Shown piece by piece: positions 23,294 through 32,885 of a stretch of 47,461 bases of DNA. The number at the start of each line of letters is the position of its first letter. The first letter of the stretch is position 1. The stretch is taken from positions 1-47,461 of the forward strand of contig JANQQS010000041.1 of assembly GCA_028284955.1 (NCBI GenBank), written 5' to 3'. This DNA comes from Myxococcota bacterium (lineage in GTDB: Bacteria; Myxococcota_A; Polyangia; Polyangiales; Houyiibacteriaceae). The notes under the pieces were generated by a model that worked only from the letters and a program-made list of their open reading frames with translations, ran no database searches and was not told the origin of the DNA. The position numbers and the translations under genes were made by a program.

Positions 23294-25744
23294 CTACGGC
23301 GCAGACATCGACGGAGGCAAATTATGTTTGCCGAATTCTTCGTTCGGGCGAGAACCCATCGAGAACTTGAGCTCGCCACCGGCCAGGAGCGTCTCGTGCT
23401 CGATCCACGCCCGGGTGAACGGCTGCCCGTTGAGGGTGGCGCTTTGAATGTAGCGATTCTCGGACGACGTGCCTTTCGCGCGAATGACGAATTTCTTTTC
23501 TCCAAGGTGCAGCGTGCTCTTTTCGAACAACGGGCTAGTGAGCACGTAGTACGGAAAACCGGGGGCTACGGGGTATAGACCGAGCGCGGTGAGCACAAAC
23601 CAGGCGGAGAGCTGTCCCGCGTCGTCGTTTCCGGTGATGCCGCCAGGGCCGAGCCCATATTCGGTATCTTGGAGTCGGCGCACAATATCTTGAGTGCGCC
23701 ATGCTTCGCCCGCGTATACGAACAGAAAGGGAACATGATGGCCGGGCTCATTGCCGTGCCAGTAGTAGCCGGCGTCGAACATGGCGCGAAGCCGCTCGAC
23801 GAACGTTTCGCGACCCATGAGCTCAACTAAGCCAGCCACGTCATGAGGCACGAAGAAGGTATAGTGCCACGCGGTGCCTTCGGTGAAATAGGGCTGCCGA
23901 GCCGCTGGATCAAAAGGTGTCGCCCAGCGTCCGTCGCGATGGCGGCCGCGCATGAATCCCGTCGACGTATCGAATACGTTTCGGTAGTTGGTGGCGCGCT
24001 TCTCGAGGTCACGAACGTCTTTGCCAAGCGCGCGGCCGAGTTGAGCGAGGGCGAAGTCGTTGTACGCGTACTCCAGCGTCCGAGAGACTTGCTCCGCTTC
24101 GTGAAACGCTTCGGCTATCGGCTCTTCCAGCGGAAGATATCCGTGCGCGACGTACGCGGGTAGGGCGCGTCGTCCTTTCCCGTCGACATATTCATTGCGC
24201 GGCGGGGTGTCGTGCGCGTTTTGTTTGAGCAGCCGAAAAGCGTCTTCGGCGTCGAAATCGGTGACGCCCTTGACGTATGCGTCGGCGATGATCGACGACA
24301 GATGGTCTCCGATCATCGCGGATGTATAGCTATTCCACATGGGAAACGTAGGCATCCAGCCGCCGTCTTGCCCTTTGCGCACCAGCGAACGCACCAGGTC
24401 GCGCGTCGTTTTCGGAGCGAGTAGCGTCAGCAAAGGATGCACGGCGCGAAAGGTGTCCCACGCTGAAAAATCGCCGTAGTATGGGCGACCTTTCTCTTCG
24501 ACGAGATTCCCGCGGCTGAACGCTGGAAACGATCCGTCCGTATCGCTCATCGTTCGCGGATGAAGCAGCGCGTGGTAGAGGCTGGTGTAGAACTTGATGC
24601 AGTCGTCTCGCGAACCTTCGACGTGTACACGGCCAAGCAGATCACTCCACGCCGCTTGCGATTGCTTGTGCACCGCGGCCAAACTCCACTCTGGAATCTC
24701 AGCCTCGAGGTTTCTCTTGGCCCGCGCGATGTCGGTAAACGAAGTGCCCATCTTCGCGCGTACTATGTTGTCTGACGGAAGATCGAAGCGAACGTAGGCG
24801 CCCACGGTTTCGCCAGGGTGAGCGGTGCGGTTCGCGCCGGCGGTTTTTTTCGCTTCGGTTTTTTTCGCTTCGGTTTTTTTTACGTCGGGCCCGTGCGCTG
24901 ACATCGTGCCAGGGTGGACCTTGGTTCCTGCAAATGTGCCGAACTCGGCGAACGGCTGGTCGAAGACCACTACGGCATGACCCGAAAACCCAGCCCGTTT
25001 TCCGTGTCCTTGATAGATTCGATGCACCGGGTTTTCGGCGTGAATAGTTCGGGATTGGGGATCGACGACCACCTGTCCTAAACCCTCGTCGCTATTCGGC
25101 TCGAATACGATGTACGCGGGCTCACCCTTCGGAAAACGAAACTCGAAGATGCCCGATCGAGATCGTCCGCTCATCCGAACAACAACGCCGCTATCGAGCG
25201 TGACCTGGTAGAGCGATGGTCGGGCAACCTCGCGCGTATGCCGGAAATCTGACGCGCGGTCTCGCGCGGCAACCCGGAGAGGACCTGCGACGGGCATCAA
25301 GGTGAAGCTTCCGTAGTCTTGAACGCAGCCGCCGCTCAGCCAGTGGGTGGCGCGAAACCCGTGAATCTGGATGTCTTCATAGTAGTACGGAGCCACGCAC
25401 TTTTTCTCGCTCGCGCGGGTCTGAGGCGTCCAATACGTCATGCCATGCGGCACGCCGACCATCGGCAACGTATGAGGACGGAGCTCCGTTCCGTCTCCGT
25501 GGCGCTTGGCGCTTGGTGTGTCGGAAGTGCCCGTTCCGGTGCGGGTGTCGATGAGGAACGCGTAGTCTCCGGCAACTCGAGCTGGGCGCGCGTTCGAACT
25601 AGATCCACGCGCGGAATCGGGAGGCGGCTCGATGGCGACGGGATGTGCATCCCATCTCAAGAAAAGCGAAGCCAGAACCAATATCCGAGCTAGCCCATGC
25701 CTCGGAACATTTGTTGCCGCTTCGTTCGTGGATCGGCCGGCCAC
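23294..25744 (-). CDS. GH92-family alpha-mannosidase, secreted
   Basis: The 816-residue protein has an N-terminal export segment (LARILVLASLFLRWDAHPVA). The GH92 hallmarks are HTLPMVGVPHGMTYWTP, FRATHWLSGGCVQDYGSFTL, FYTSLYHALLHPRTMSDTDG, FSAWDTFRAVHPLLTLL and GNDDAGQLSAWFVLTALGLY-PV. These enzymes are calcium-dependent exo-mannosidases acting on N-glycan-like or yeast mannans. The start is GTG at 25744, 32 bp after the TetR stop on the same strand; the ribosome site is weak. In the middle lies a Lys-rich repeat (KKTEA KKTEA KKTAG) from three T-runs of 7, 7 and 8 in the DNA at 24844-24881. It may be a slippage site. Confidence 0.9.
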   Translation of the reverse strand: MAGRSTNEAATNVPRHGLARILVLASLFLRWDAHPVAIEPPPDSARGSSSNARPARVAGDYAFLIDTRTGTGTSDTPSAKRHGDGTELRPHTLPMVGVPHGMTYWTPQTRASEKKCVAPYYYEDIQIHGFRATHWLSGGCVQDYGSFTLMPVAGPLRVAARDRASDFRHTREVARPSLYQVTLDSGVVVRMSGRSRSGIFEFRFPKGEPAYIVFEPNSDEGLGQVVVDPQSRTIHAENPVHRIYQGHGKRAGFSGHAVVVFDQPFAEFGTFAGTKVHPGTMSAHGPDVKKTEAKKTEAKKTAGANRTAHPGETVGAYVRFDLPSDNIVRAKMGTSFTDIARAKRNLEAEIPEWSLAAVHKQSQAAWSDLLGRVHVEGSRDDCIKFYTSLYHALLHPRTMSDTDGSFPAFSRGNLVEEKGRPYYGDFSAWDTFRAVHPLLTLLAPKTTRDLVRSLVRKGQDGGWMPTFPMWNSYTSAMIGDHLSSIIADAYVKGVTDFDAEDAFRLLKQNAHDTPPRNEYVDGKGRRALPAYVAHGYLPLEEPIAEAFHEAEQVSRTLEYAYNDFALAQLGRALGKDVRDLEKRATNYRNVFDTSTGFMRGRHRDGRWATPFDPAARQPYFTEGTAWHYTFFVPHDVAGLVELMGRETFVERLRAMFDAGYYWHGNEPGHHVPFLFVYAGEAWRTQDIVRRLQDTEYGLGPGGITGNDDAGQLSAWFVLTALGLYPVAPGFPYYVLTSPLFEKSTLHLGEKKFVIRAKGTSSENRYIQSATLNGQPFTRAWIEHETLLAGGELKFSMGSRPNEEFGKHNLPPSMSAP
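24844..24881. repeat. Homopolymeric T-runs in a 15-bp tandem repeat inside GH92
   Basis: Runs of T occur at 24844-24850, 24859-24865 and 24874-24881, separated each time by CGCTTCGG. On the coding strand they are A-runs encoding Lys-Lys within KKTEA units. Slippage in these tracts could change frame or add units. Confidence 0.8.
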
Positions 25745-25776
25745 TCTGAGAGTATGAAAGAGCCTCGCGTTCGGAG

Positions 25777-26361
25777 CTAACCATCCGTGTCTGCGCGGAA
25801 CCTGTTTGCGAACTGGTCAACCACCAGACGAAACCTTCTCGCATCCCCCAAGGCACGAACGCTCATCATGGCGCCTTCGAGTGAGGACAGGAACGCCGAT
25901 GCAAGATGGGAGGCGTTCTCTTCTTGGGGTAGCGCGCCGCGGACCTGTGCCATCTCGAAGATGCCCTCTAGCCAACGTTCGCTTTCGACAAAAAACGCTC
26001 GAACTTCAGCTTGCATCGGTGGCGACAGTGTCTCGTATTCCACCGCGAGCGTTCCGCACAAGCACATGCGACCCGCTTTGAGCGTGTTGAGAAAAAGCTC
26101 GGCGAAACTCGACAGCGTATAGTGCAGATCGGTCTCGGTGGTTTTGATCTCACGAACCGATTCCATAAACTTCTCCCGGTAGCGATTCGTCATCGCGGTT
26201 CCGAGGTCGCTTTTGGTGCGAAAGTGATGGTGAATGCTCGCCGTGCGGATGCCGATTCGTTCGGCGATGTCGCGGTAGCTAAACGCGTTGAAGCCTCGCG
26301 TTTGAGACAGTTCTTGGGCGACATCTAGAATCGAGGTCTGCGTTTTGGTGAACTTCGTCAT
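25777..26361 (-). CDS. TetR/AcrR-family repressor
   Basis: The 194-residue regulator has an N-terminal HTH: ILDVAQELSQTRGFNAFSYR, DIAERIGIRTASIHHHFRTK and SDL. The effector domain contains three Cys-Leu rich positions (AGRMCLCGTLAVEYETL). That pattern is common in TetR repressors that sense reactive or thiol-reactive compounds. It is divergent from the SDR-MFS operon, with an 18-bp near-palindrome between, and should repress that operon. The GH92 gene lies 32 bp downstream and may be read through. Confidence 0.9.
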   Translation of the reverse strand: MTKFTKTQTSILDVAQELSQTRGFNAFSYRDIAERIGIRTASIHHHFRTKSDLGTAMTNRYREKFMESVREIKTTETDLHYTLSSFAELFLNTLKAGRMCLCGTLAVEYETLSPPMQAEVRAFFVESERWLEGIFEMAQVRGALPQEENASHLASAFLSSLEGAMMSVRALGDARRFRLVVDQFANRFRADTDG

Positions 26362-26446
26362 GGGCGGGTTCTAATTACCCAATATTTCCATAGGTAGATT
26401 AATATCCACGATTCTATTGAAAAACAAGTTCTCATGTGGCATCAAT

Positions 26447-26464
26447 CTACTTATTGATAGGTAG
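26447..26464. promoter_or_regulatory. Probable TetR operator
   Basis: CTACTTAT-TG-ATAGGTAG is a near-perfect palindrome (one mismatch per arm pair). A half-site, ATAGGTAG, recurs at 26390-26397 closer to tetR. The region is AT-rich compared with its surroundings and lies 20 bases before the SDR start. Binding here would block both directions. Confidence 0.65.
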
Positions 26465-26483
26465 TTTTATTGGGGGTGTTCTC

Positions 26484-27251
26484 ATGGTTCAAAAAACGTC
26501 AATGGTTGTCGGTGGTTCCAGCGGAATGGGCTTCGAGGCGGCGAAGCGACTCGCTCAGAGGGGGAGCGATTTGCTTCTTGTCGCACGCGATGCCGAAAAA
26601 TTAGAGCGCGCTCAGCAGACGCTTTCGGCAGCTGGCGCAAGCTCAGTAAGCGTGCATCAAGCAGACTTGAGCAAACGCGCGGAGGTGGATGCGTTGGTGG
26701 CGGCCATCACCAATCATCCGCGACACGTGGCCTCTCTGGTGAACGCGGCCGGGGTCTTCGCGCCGAAACCGTTTACCGAACACGCGCGCGACGACTACGA
26801 AAAGTACCACGCGTTGAACGAGGCGACGTTTTTCATCACCCAGGCAGTGGTGAAGAACATGAAACAGCATGACGGCGGCGCGATCGTCAACATTGGCTCG
26901 ATGTGGGCGAAACAAGCCATCAAGGCTACCCCTTCCTCGGCCTATTCGATGGCCAAAGCAGGTCTTCATGCGCTGACCCAGCATCTCGCGATGGAGCTCG
27001 GCGACGATGGGATTCGCGTCAATGCAGTGGCGCCGGCGGTGGTGGTGACGCCGATCTATAGCGCATTCATCGATCCGAAGAACATCGAACGCACGCTCAC
27101 GTCGGGGTTCGATGCGTTTCATCCTATCGGTCGCGTTGGGCGTCCGGGCGATGTAGCTTCGGTGGTGGATTTCTTGCTATCCGATGAAGCATCGTGGGTC
27201 ACGGGAGCGGTATGGGATGTCGACGGCGGGGTGATGGCGGGCCGCAACTAG
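26484..27251 (+). CDS. Short-chain dehydrogenase/reductase
   Basis: This 255-residue SDR has the nucleotide-binding [18 protein letters not shown] near the N-terminus (Gly-x3-Gly-x-Gly), the NAAG motif, and the catalytic Ser/Tyr/Lys set in NIGSMWAK and [10 protein letters not shown] (Tyr154, Lys158). It reduces or oxidises a carbonyl or alcohol with NAD(P)H; the substrate is unknown. The ATG at 26484 follows GGGGGTG. The frame is open to 26436 but would cross the operator. The MFS gene overlaps its 3' end, so they form an operon under the TetR protein. Confidence 0.92.
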   Translation: MVQKTSMVVGGSSGMGFEAAKRLAQRGSDLLLVARDAEKLERAQQTLSAAGASSVSVHQADLSKRAEVDALVAAITNHPRHVASLVNAAGVFAPKPFTEHARDDYEKYHALNEATFFITQAVVKNMKQHDGGAIVNIGSMWAKQAIKATPSSAYSMAKAGLHALTQHLAMELGDDGIRVNAVAPAVVVTPIYSAFIDPKNIERTLTSGFDAFHPIGRVGRPGDVASVVDFLLSDEASWVTGAVWDVDGGVMAGRN

Positions 27252-28396
27252 GTCTGGCGACTCCTCGGCATATTCTGCCGGTCATCGTCGGGGCGCAGTT
27301 TGCGGGTACGTCGCTTTGGTTTGCCGGCAATGCAGTGCTTCCTCAGCTCAGCGCCAAGCTCGGCGTAGACGGAGCGATCAGCGATATGACGTCGTCGGTG
27401 CAGCTTGGCTTTATCGTCGGCACCGCGCTGCTGACGCTATCCGGCCTTGGAGATCGATGGCCATCGCGCGCGGTGTTCTTCGTCAGTACGACCATCGGCG
27501 CGCTCTTCAATCTGGGCGCGCTGTGGGCCGAGAGCCTGGGCGAGATGTCGGTGTTGCGGTTCGGGGTAGGGTTCGCTCTCGCGGGCGTTTATCCGGTCGG
27601 GATGAAAGCAGCGGCGAGCTGGTATCGACACGGGCTCGGCAACGCGCTGGGCTTGCTGGTCGGAGCGCTCGTCTTGGGCACCGCCCTTCCGCATCTCGCA
27701 AGTGCCGCGTTACCTTGGCGCACAACGCTCACCATCGTTTCGGGCTTCGCGTTCTTGGGAGGGGTTGCGGTCTTCGTCGCGGTTCCGGAAGGCCCCCATA
27801 CCCGACGCGCTCCGTTTCGCGCGCGGGTGATTCCAGAGCTCCTTCGCAATGGGAGGTTTCGGAGAGCTGCGCTCGGATACTTCGGGCATATGTGGGAGCT
27901 CTATACGTTTTGGGCGTTTCTCCCTCTACTCCTCGCGCTTCACGGCGAGCTATCGATCTCGCTGACAACGTTTGCGACGATTGCCGCGGGTGCGGTGGGG
28001 TGCGCGGCCGGAGGGGTTGTCGCGTCTCGTCTGGGCAGCCGTCGCGTGGCCAGAGTTCAACTCGGCGCGTCGGGGGCTTGCTGTTTGCTCTTGCCCATTG
28101 CGCTCGCGTTGCCGGGCTGGGCGTTTGCGGTCTATCTATTCTTTTGGGGAGTGGTTGTGGCGGGAGACAGCCCGCAGCTCTCGGCGCTGACGGCACAAGC
28201 CGCGCCGCCGGATATGGTCGGGACAGGGCTTTCGCTGACCACCAGCCTCGGGTTCGCGCTCACCGTCTTGAGCATCGAAGTGGCCGACGCCCTCGGGGAT
28301 GTACGCGTGGCGCTGACGGCGCTAGCGATAGGCCCCGCGGTCGGGGTGTTCGCGTTGCGTAGCGGAAACGATTCGGCTGCCTCGCCAGAACGATGA
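27212..28396 (+). CDS. Major facilitator superfamily transporter
   Basis: The 394-residue protein has about twelve hydrophobic helices. The MFS loop pattern is seen in [14 protein letters not shown] after helix 2 and in [13 protein letters not shown] in the second half. It overlaps the SDR gene by about 40 bases; starts at GTG 27194 and ATG 27212 are both possible. Paired with an SDR and TetR, it could export or import the compound that the SDR converts. Drug efflux is one option. Confidence 0.85.
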   Translation: MGCRRRGDGGPQLGLATPRHILPVIVGAQFAGTSLWFAGNAVLPQLSAKLGVDGAISDMTSSVQLGFIVGTALLTLSGLGDRWPSRAVFFVSTTIGALFNLGALWAESLGEMSVLRFGVGFALAGVYPVGMKAAASWYRHGLGNALGLLVGALVLGTALPHLASAALPWRTTLTIVSGFAFLGGVAVFVAVPEGPHTRRAPFRARVIPELLRNGRFRRAALGYFGHMWELYTFWAFLPLLLALHGELSISLTTFATIAAGAVGCAAGGVVASRLGSRRVARVQLGASGACCLLLPIALALPGWAFAVYLFFWGVVVAGDSPQLSALTAQAAPPDMVGTGLSLTTSLGFALTVLSIEVADALGDVRVALTALAIGPAVGVFALRSGNDSAASPER

Positions 28397-28657
28397 GGTT
28401 ATCGAAAGCGGTCGGTGCGTTCACAAACGAACCGACGCCGGTTGGACCGCCCAAATAGACGCACAAGTATTCGATACTGTCGCAGCCAGAAAAAATTGAA
28501 GCAACCGTACGTGGGGTGTGGTGACGAGACACCTTGACTGCGGGCAGGAGTCTCCAGCGCCGAACGCAATCACGCTCGTTTTCGTGATCTAGAGAGCATT
28601 TCGAAAAGGAACGCTTTTTGCGTGCGTTCGATGGAACGCTCACGTCGGAGGTAGTTC
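28397..28657. other. Intergenic gap after the MFS gene
   Basis: This region holds the promoter side of the TT3 relic. GGAGG near 28647-28651 is a good ribosome site for the ATG at 28658. No gene or clear terminator was recognised in the rest. Confidence 0.4.
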
Positions 28658-29354
28658 ATGATGCGTGGCTCTTGGCGAAGTGTGAATGCGTCGTATTGCG
28701 GGTTGCGGGCGGTGATGCTCATCGCGATGTCCGGCTTGCTCGGGCAAGGTATACCGGGATGCGGAGCGGACGGTTTGAGCAGCAGACGTTCGAATGGTGC
28801 TGCAGATTCCGCAGGTGACGGAATCAACGCGGGCGATGGGACGCCTGGCGACATCGATGGCGACGGAATTCCGAACGCCTCCGATCCGGATCGCGACGGC
28901 GATTTGCTCCCGAACGACCGTGAGTTGGAATCCGCTCGTATTCGACATCCAGGGTGACGGGTCGGGGCTGGATAGCGCAGTGATCGATGCGGTGAAGACT
29001 CTCGTAACGTCCACGCGACAAGATGTGACCACGCGTACCGAAAACGTGGCTGGCAATCCGGACGACTTCGATGCGACACGTTTCATCAAAGCCATTCGCC
29101 CGCGCGAGGGTTATCGTGATGGCAAGGCGGGAGAGGTGTACGACCGATTCGACGAAACCACGTTCTACGGAGTTGCGGCAGGCACCGAGGTGGAGTTTGA
29201 CGTCGTGTTTCAAAACGACGAGCGGCCTCATTTGGACGAACCACAAGTGTTCAAGGCCCGCATTGTCGTGGTGGGAGAGAACAACGCCGACCTTGATGCG
29301 CGGACGGCGCACATTGTGGTCCCCCCCAACTCGCCTGACCTCATACTGAACTGA
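28658..29354 (+). pseudogene. Truncated, frameshifted thrombospondin-type-3 lipoprotein
   Basis: The 5' frame encodes a lipoprotein signal (AVMLIAMSGLLGQGIPGC) and a short Ca-binding TT3-like tract (DIDGDGIPNASDPDRDGDLL). Near 28925 the reading frame changes. The other frame then gives the C-terminal end typical of myxobacterial TT3/VWA proteins: DATRFIKAIRPREGYRDG, TTFYGVAAGTEVEFDVVFQN and ARIVVVGENNADLDARTAHI-VVPP. The large middle part of such proteins is missing. Both a deletion and a shift of one base would be needed, so the gene looks dead, unless sequence errors are involved. Confidence 0.7.
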
Positions 29355-29400
29355 AGCATGTTGCCGGTCGGTCCTTAGTCGCCTCGCGCGCGGTCGCCGT

Positions 29401-29441
29401 GTACAAACCAGGGCTTGCAGCGTGCGCGCCCTGGTTTGTAC
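29401..29441. terminator. Bidirectional terminator hairpin
   Basis: Bases 29401-29414 (GTACAAACCAGGGC) pair perfectly with 29428-29441 across a 13-nt loop. It lies between the end of the TT3 relic and the convergent lipoprotein gene. The inner stem is GC-rich and the outer AT-rich ends give short T tracts in both directions. Confidence 0.75.
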
Positions 29442-29459
29442 CGTTGTCGTTCGGCGTTT

Positions 29460-30374
29460 CTAGTTTGCTAGCGAAGTGATCCAGCAGCCGTTCGGCGTGC
29501 CACCCCAGGCGCCGGACATATGAAATACGTCGGGCGGGTGGATGCCGCCAGCCGGCAAGCCGCCGACTGTGATCCTCCGCGCATAGCTGCTGCACGAGGA
29601 GCTGCTCAAGTAGAGGTATCGATTCATGCCGGCGGTATGCAAGGTGCGCTGGGTTCCTGAGATCGTGCTCCAATTGGATTGGCCGGTGCGACGCTGCATT
29701 CTCACGCTGAGGTCGCCGTTCCCATCGCCCTGGCTGACGAAGCAGGCGCCGGTGACGATGCGCGAGTAGTAGCCTAGATAGCCGTGGCTTTGGAACGTAG
29801 CGGGGGAGGTGGTCGTGTCCATGACATGAGCGGGCGTTCCGACGCCGCCGAACGAGCTGGCTTCGCCGTTAAAGTAGGCCTGCCACCTATCGCAATCGCC
29901 GCTCGAAGTCTCGGGGGCCGCGTTGTACACAATGCTTCGCACGGCGCTGCCGCTGGTGAGTTCGTGATGCTTAATGACGCGTGGGCTGACCGCCATCGTT
30001 GCGTCCACGCTCAGTAGGTATTCATACGGTGTGATGGGGGTCCCATCGTCATGCTGAAGAGGCAGCGCGTAGTGATCGGCCTCTGTGGCGGCAAGCATCA
30101 CCGAGAGAGAAGGCTCTTCGCTTGCCGGCTCTTCGTCAATGACGGTGAGCGTGCCGACGCCTTCGAGGTCAGCGGTGTGCAACACTTCCGCGGGCTGCGT
30201 ATCCATCGCGCTGGCGGCCGGCTCGGTGACATCGTTTCCTCGTTCAAACGCTTCCTGGACGCTTGTGTCAGGTTCTCGACCGGTTTCCGTGCTGCACCCG
30301 CTCAAGCTGCTCGTCGCGGGCGCGACTAGGGCAATCGCACACATGATTTTCGTGACTCGTTTCAGGCATCGCAT
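29460..30374 (-). CDS. Secreted lipoprotein of unknown function
   Basis: The 304-residue product has the signal MCAIALVAPATSSLSGC. An acidic linker comes next, then a beta-rich C-terminal half with Cys residues (SGDCDRWQAYF, GACFVSQGDGNGDLSVRM, SSSCSSYARRI, GTPNGCWITS). The ATG at 30374 has AAGGAGAACG upstream. No family was recognised. The C-terminal half could be a carbohydrate-binding or jelly-roll fold. Confidence 0.75.
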   Translation of the reverse strand: MRCLKRVTKIMCAIALVAPATSSLSGCSTETGREPDTSVQEAFERGNDVTEPAASAMDTQPAEVLHTADLEGVGTLTVIDEEPASEEPSLSVMLAATEADHYALPLQHDDGTPITPYEYLLSVDATMAVSPRVIKHHELTSGSAVRSIVYNAAPETSSGDCDRWQAYFNGEASSFGGVGTPAHVMDTTTSPATFQSHGYLGYYSRIVTGACFVSQGDGNGDLSVRMQRRTGQSNWSTISGTQRTLHTAGMNRYLYLSSSSCSSYARRITVGGLPAGGIHPPDVFHMSGAWGGTPNGCWITSLAN

Positions 30375-30615
30375 GGTTCGTTCTCCTTTGCGGCCGCGAC
30401 GGGTTGTGACAGCGGTCACGGCGGTGCAAGGAACTTCGATGCGTCGCCAGATTTTCTGACATGCGAGGTTGTTCAGCAGTGAAGCTCTCGCGTCACACGT
30501 GCGGCGGCGTGCCGAGGCGGGCTCTGAGGGTGAACTGTCGGCCTAATGGATTAGGCCTTTGAGATGTAATTTGCCCCGCTTTATGGAGATAATCGTTCAA
30601 TGATAGAAAAGTACA

Positions 30616-30645
30616 TTGTCACTGGCTGTAATTTTTGACTATAAA
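30616..30645 (+). promoter_or_regulatory. Sigma-70-like promoter for the GH28-like gene
   Basis: TTGTCA at 30616-30621 and TATAAA at 30640-30645 are 18 bp apart. This places the transcript start near 30652, which rules out the TTG at 30635 as a start codon. It leaves a leader of about 100 nt with a small stem (GATGGC/GCCATC, about 30681-30698). Confidence 0.5.
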
Positions 30646-30754
30646 GGTTAGACAAAGCTTTCGCGACAGAGAGCCGCGTGGATGGCGATGCGGCCATCAG
30701 AAAGACAAAAAAAGAGGGAACGCCCCAGGGGTATGGGGAAGGAGTAGGGCTGTT

Positions 30755-32668
30755 TTGTTTTTTAGGCAGTGGAAGATAGTCAGTATCGCGGCGGCCTTGG
30801 CCACCGCATGGGGCTGCGCGGTCGCCAAGCCATCTACGGAAACGGAAGCGGCGGTTGAATCGCTCGTGGTGGGCGGCTCAAACGGCGACCCGGTGGTTGT
30901 GACCTACCCGGCGGCGCCGAATGCAGTGCAAAGCACCACGTTTGCCGTGAAGGTGAATGGTCAGCCGGTCTTCGTCGAAGAAAATCGACGAATCAGTCAC
31001 GCGCATTTCGCGTTCGCGGGCGAGGTAACCGTCGAGGTATCCGTGGCCGGCTATTTCGGCTCGTACACCATCAGCCCCGAGGTCTACAACATTCAGAGTA
31101 CAGCGCATAACGACGACATGAGCTTCACGATCGATCGTCCGCGTAAGCTTGTACTTCACGAGATCAACAACTGGGCCGACGACTTTGTGATGGAAAAGCG
31201 GCTCTTCATTTTCGCCGACGCGATTCCTCAGGCCGCCGACGAGCTCGGCGAGCCGCAGCTCGTGACGTCTTCGGCCGCGGGCATCGACAACACGGGCGCC
31301 ACCGACGTTTCCGCGGCGATTCAGGGTCAGCTCGACAGCCTTTCCGCTTCGGGCGGCGGCGCGCTGGTGCTTGAGCCAGGCCTCTACAAGGTGCAGTCGG
31401 TGTTCCTCAAAGACGACACCACGCTCTACCTCGAAGGCGGCGCGCGGATTCAAGGCTCGGACACCCCGGGGCCGGAAGACGGCATCATCAAGTTTGCTGA
31501 TGTCGACAATGCGAAGTTGATGGGCCCGGGTTCCGTGAGCGCCAACGGCGTGCACCTCAAGTATACCCACGGCAAATCGTCTTCAGTGATTCGTGCCGAC
31601 CGCGCGTCCAACGTGCTCGTTCAGGACGTGACCCTCTTGGATCCCTCCTCGTTCGCGGTATGGGTTCGCGACTCCGAGCAGTGGACGATGTACAACACGA
31701 AGCAGATCGACTACGACAACCGCGACCTGAGCAGCAACGGCGGCAACGACGGCATCGACCCCGATGCGTCGCGTGACGTGCTGGTGGACAACTGCTTCGT
31801 ATACGCAGGTGACGATGCGACGGCCATCAAGGGCATCACGCCCACCTGGTCGACGATCGACAACATCACGTTCCGCAACAACGTGATCTTCCAGTCGGCG
31901 CTGGGCTCTGGTTTAGGTACCGGCAGCCAGTTCGACAACACGCACTTCAACACCATCCTGTTCGAGAACAACGACGTGGTGAAATCGCGCTTTGCCGTCG
32001 ATATGGGGATGCGATCGCATACGTCGAATCCGGGTGATGAACCGTTCTTTCAGAACGTGAAGTACCGCGGCAACCGATTCGGAATGACCCGAGGCTCGTT
32101 CCCCTTCGGTGGCAACGCGCGTCGGGACGCGCTCTACAAGGATGTTACGTTTGAAAACAATGTCTTCGAGGGCAACAACGACGGCAACCTGCCGAAGTAC
32201 GAGACCTTCGACACCGCGCGCATGATGGACTGGCACTTCGACGGCGTGTACTACGACGGCCAGTTGTTGACCAGCACCTCGCAGATGACCATGAACGGCA
32301 CGGGCTTCTCCGGGTTCACCTTTGCGAACAGCAATCATCAGGTCGTCACCGTGGATGCGAACGACACGATGGTTTCCGAAGGTGGCTCCGCGAGCTTCCA
32401 GATCACCCGAAGCGGCGACATCAGCAAAGGTCTTGTGGTGTACTACGAGCTGCGTGGAACCGCGGAGAACGGCGTAGACTACAACAACATGCCGGGCTAC
32501 GTCTGGATGGGACCGGGGCAGGCGTCTGAAGGCGTCACCGTCAACACCATCGCCGACTCGCAAAACGAGGGCGTTGAACCGGTGGTGCTGAGCCTCTCCA
32601 CCACCCACAGCAGCAAGTACATGCTGGTCGGAAACCACGACGCGATGATCACCATCGACGACCGCTAG
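30755..32668 (+). CDS. GH28-like right-handed beta-helix lipoprotein with C-terminal Calx-beta domain
   Basis: The protein is about 637 residues. The signal KIVSIAAALATAWGC is followed by a beta-sandwich (about 30-150). A parallel beta-helix comes next, with the polygalacturonase-type NDGIDPD (about 331-337) and AGDDATAIKG (about 351-360), which supply the catalytic Asp residues. The usual Gly-His-Gly is replaced by GLGTG, so the activity may differ. Residues about 530-637 form a Calx-beta-like domain (VSEGGSASFQITRSG). The best start is TTG at 30755 with GGAAGGAG 10 bases upstream. Substrates are probably acidic or alpha-linked polysaccharides, by inference. Confidence 0.8.
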   Translation: MFFRQWKIVSIAAALATAWGCAVAKPSTETEAAVESLVVGGSNGDPVVVTYPAAPNAVQSTTFAVKVNGQPVFVEENRRISHAHFAFAGEVTVEVSVAGYFGSYTISPEVYNIQSTAHNDDMSFTIDRPRKLVLHEINNWADDFVMEKRLFIFADAIPQAADELGEPQLVTSSAAGIDNTGATDVSAAIQGQLDSLSASGGGALVLEPGLYKVQSVFLKDDTTLYLEGGARIQGSDTPGPEDGIIKFADVDNAKLMGPGSVSANGVHLKYTHGKSSSVIRADRASNVLVQDVTLLDPSSFAVWVRDSEQWTMYNTKQIDYDNRDLSSNGGNDGIDPDASRDVLVDNCFVYAGDDATAIKGITPTWSTIDNITFRNNVIFQSALGSGLGTGSQFDNTHFNTILFENNDVVKSRFAVDMGMRSHTSNPGDEPFFQNVKYRGNRFGMTRGSFPFGGNARRDALYKDVTFENNVFEGNNDGNLPKYETFDTARMMDWHFDGVYYDGQLLTSTSQMTMNGTGFSGFTFANSNHQVVTVDANDTMVSEGGSASFQITRSGDISKGLVVYYELRGTAENGVDYNNMPGYVWMGPGQASEGVTVNTIADSQNEGVEPVVLSLSTTHSSKYMLVGNHDAMITIDDR

Positions 32669-32722
32669 CGCGCGTCGCAAACGGCGGAACGTTCGACTTC
32701 GAACGACCGCTGGCGTGAAGAA

Positions 32723-32752
32723 AACCCGGCTCGGAAGAGCTGGGTTTTTTTT
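32723..32752 (+). terminator. Intrinsic terminator
   Basis: AACCCGGCTC and GAGCTGGGTT form a stem with a 4- to 5-nt loop, followed by eight T. It ends the GH28-like transcript and excludes any start of the next gene upstream of it. Confidence 0.9.
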
Positions 32753-32885
32753 ATGTAGATTTCGATTTCGACGTGTCGTGACGGCTTCGGAATGGGTTGC
32801 TGAAGGGTATGAAATACGAAAAAAATCCACGTTTTCCGCGTTCGGGGAGGTAAGGAAAAACCCCTACAGGCCGTTTGTGGGGGAA

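Noticed and set aside
22661-23578. 305-codon plus-strand frame
   Set aside because: It is antisense to mscS and the start of GH92, with charged low-complexity product and no domain.
30652-30754. Possible riboswitch in the GH28 leader
   Set aside because: A small stem and purine-rich tract are present, but the conserved core of cyclic-di-GMP or other known aptamers is not seen.
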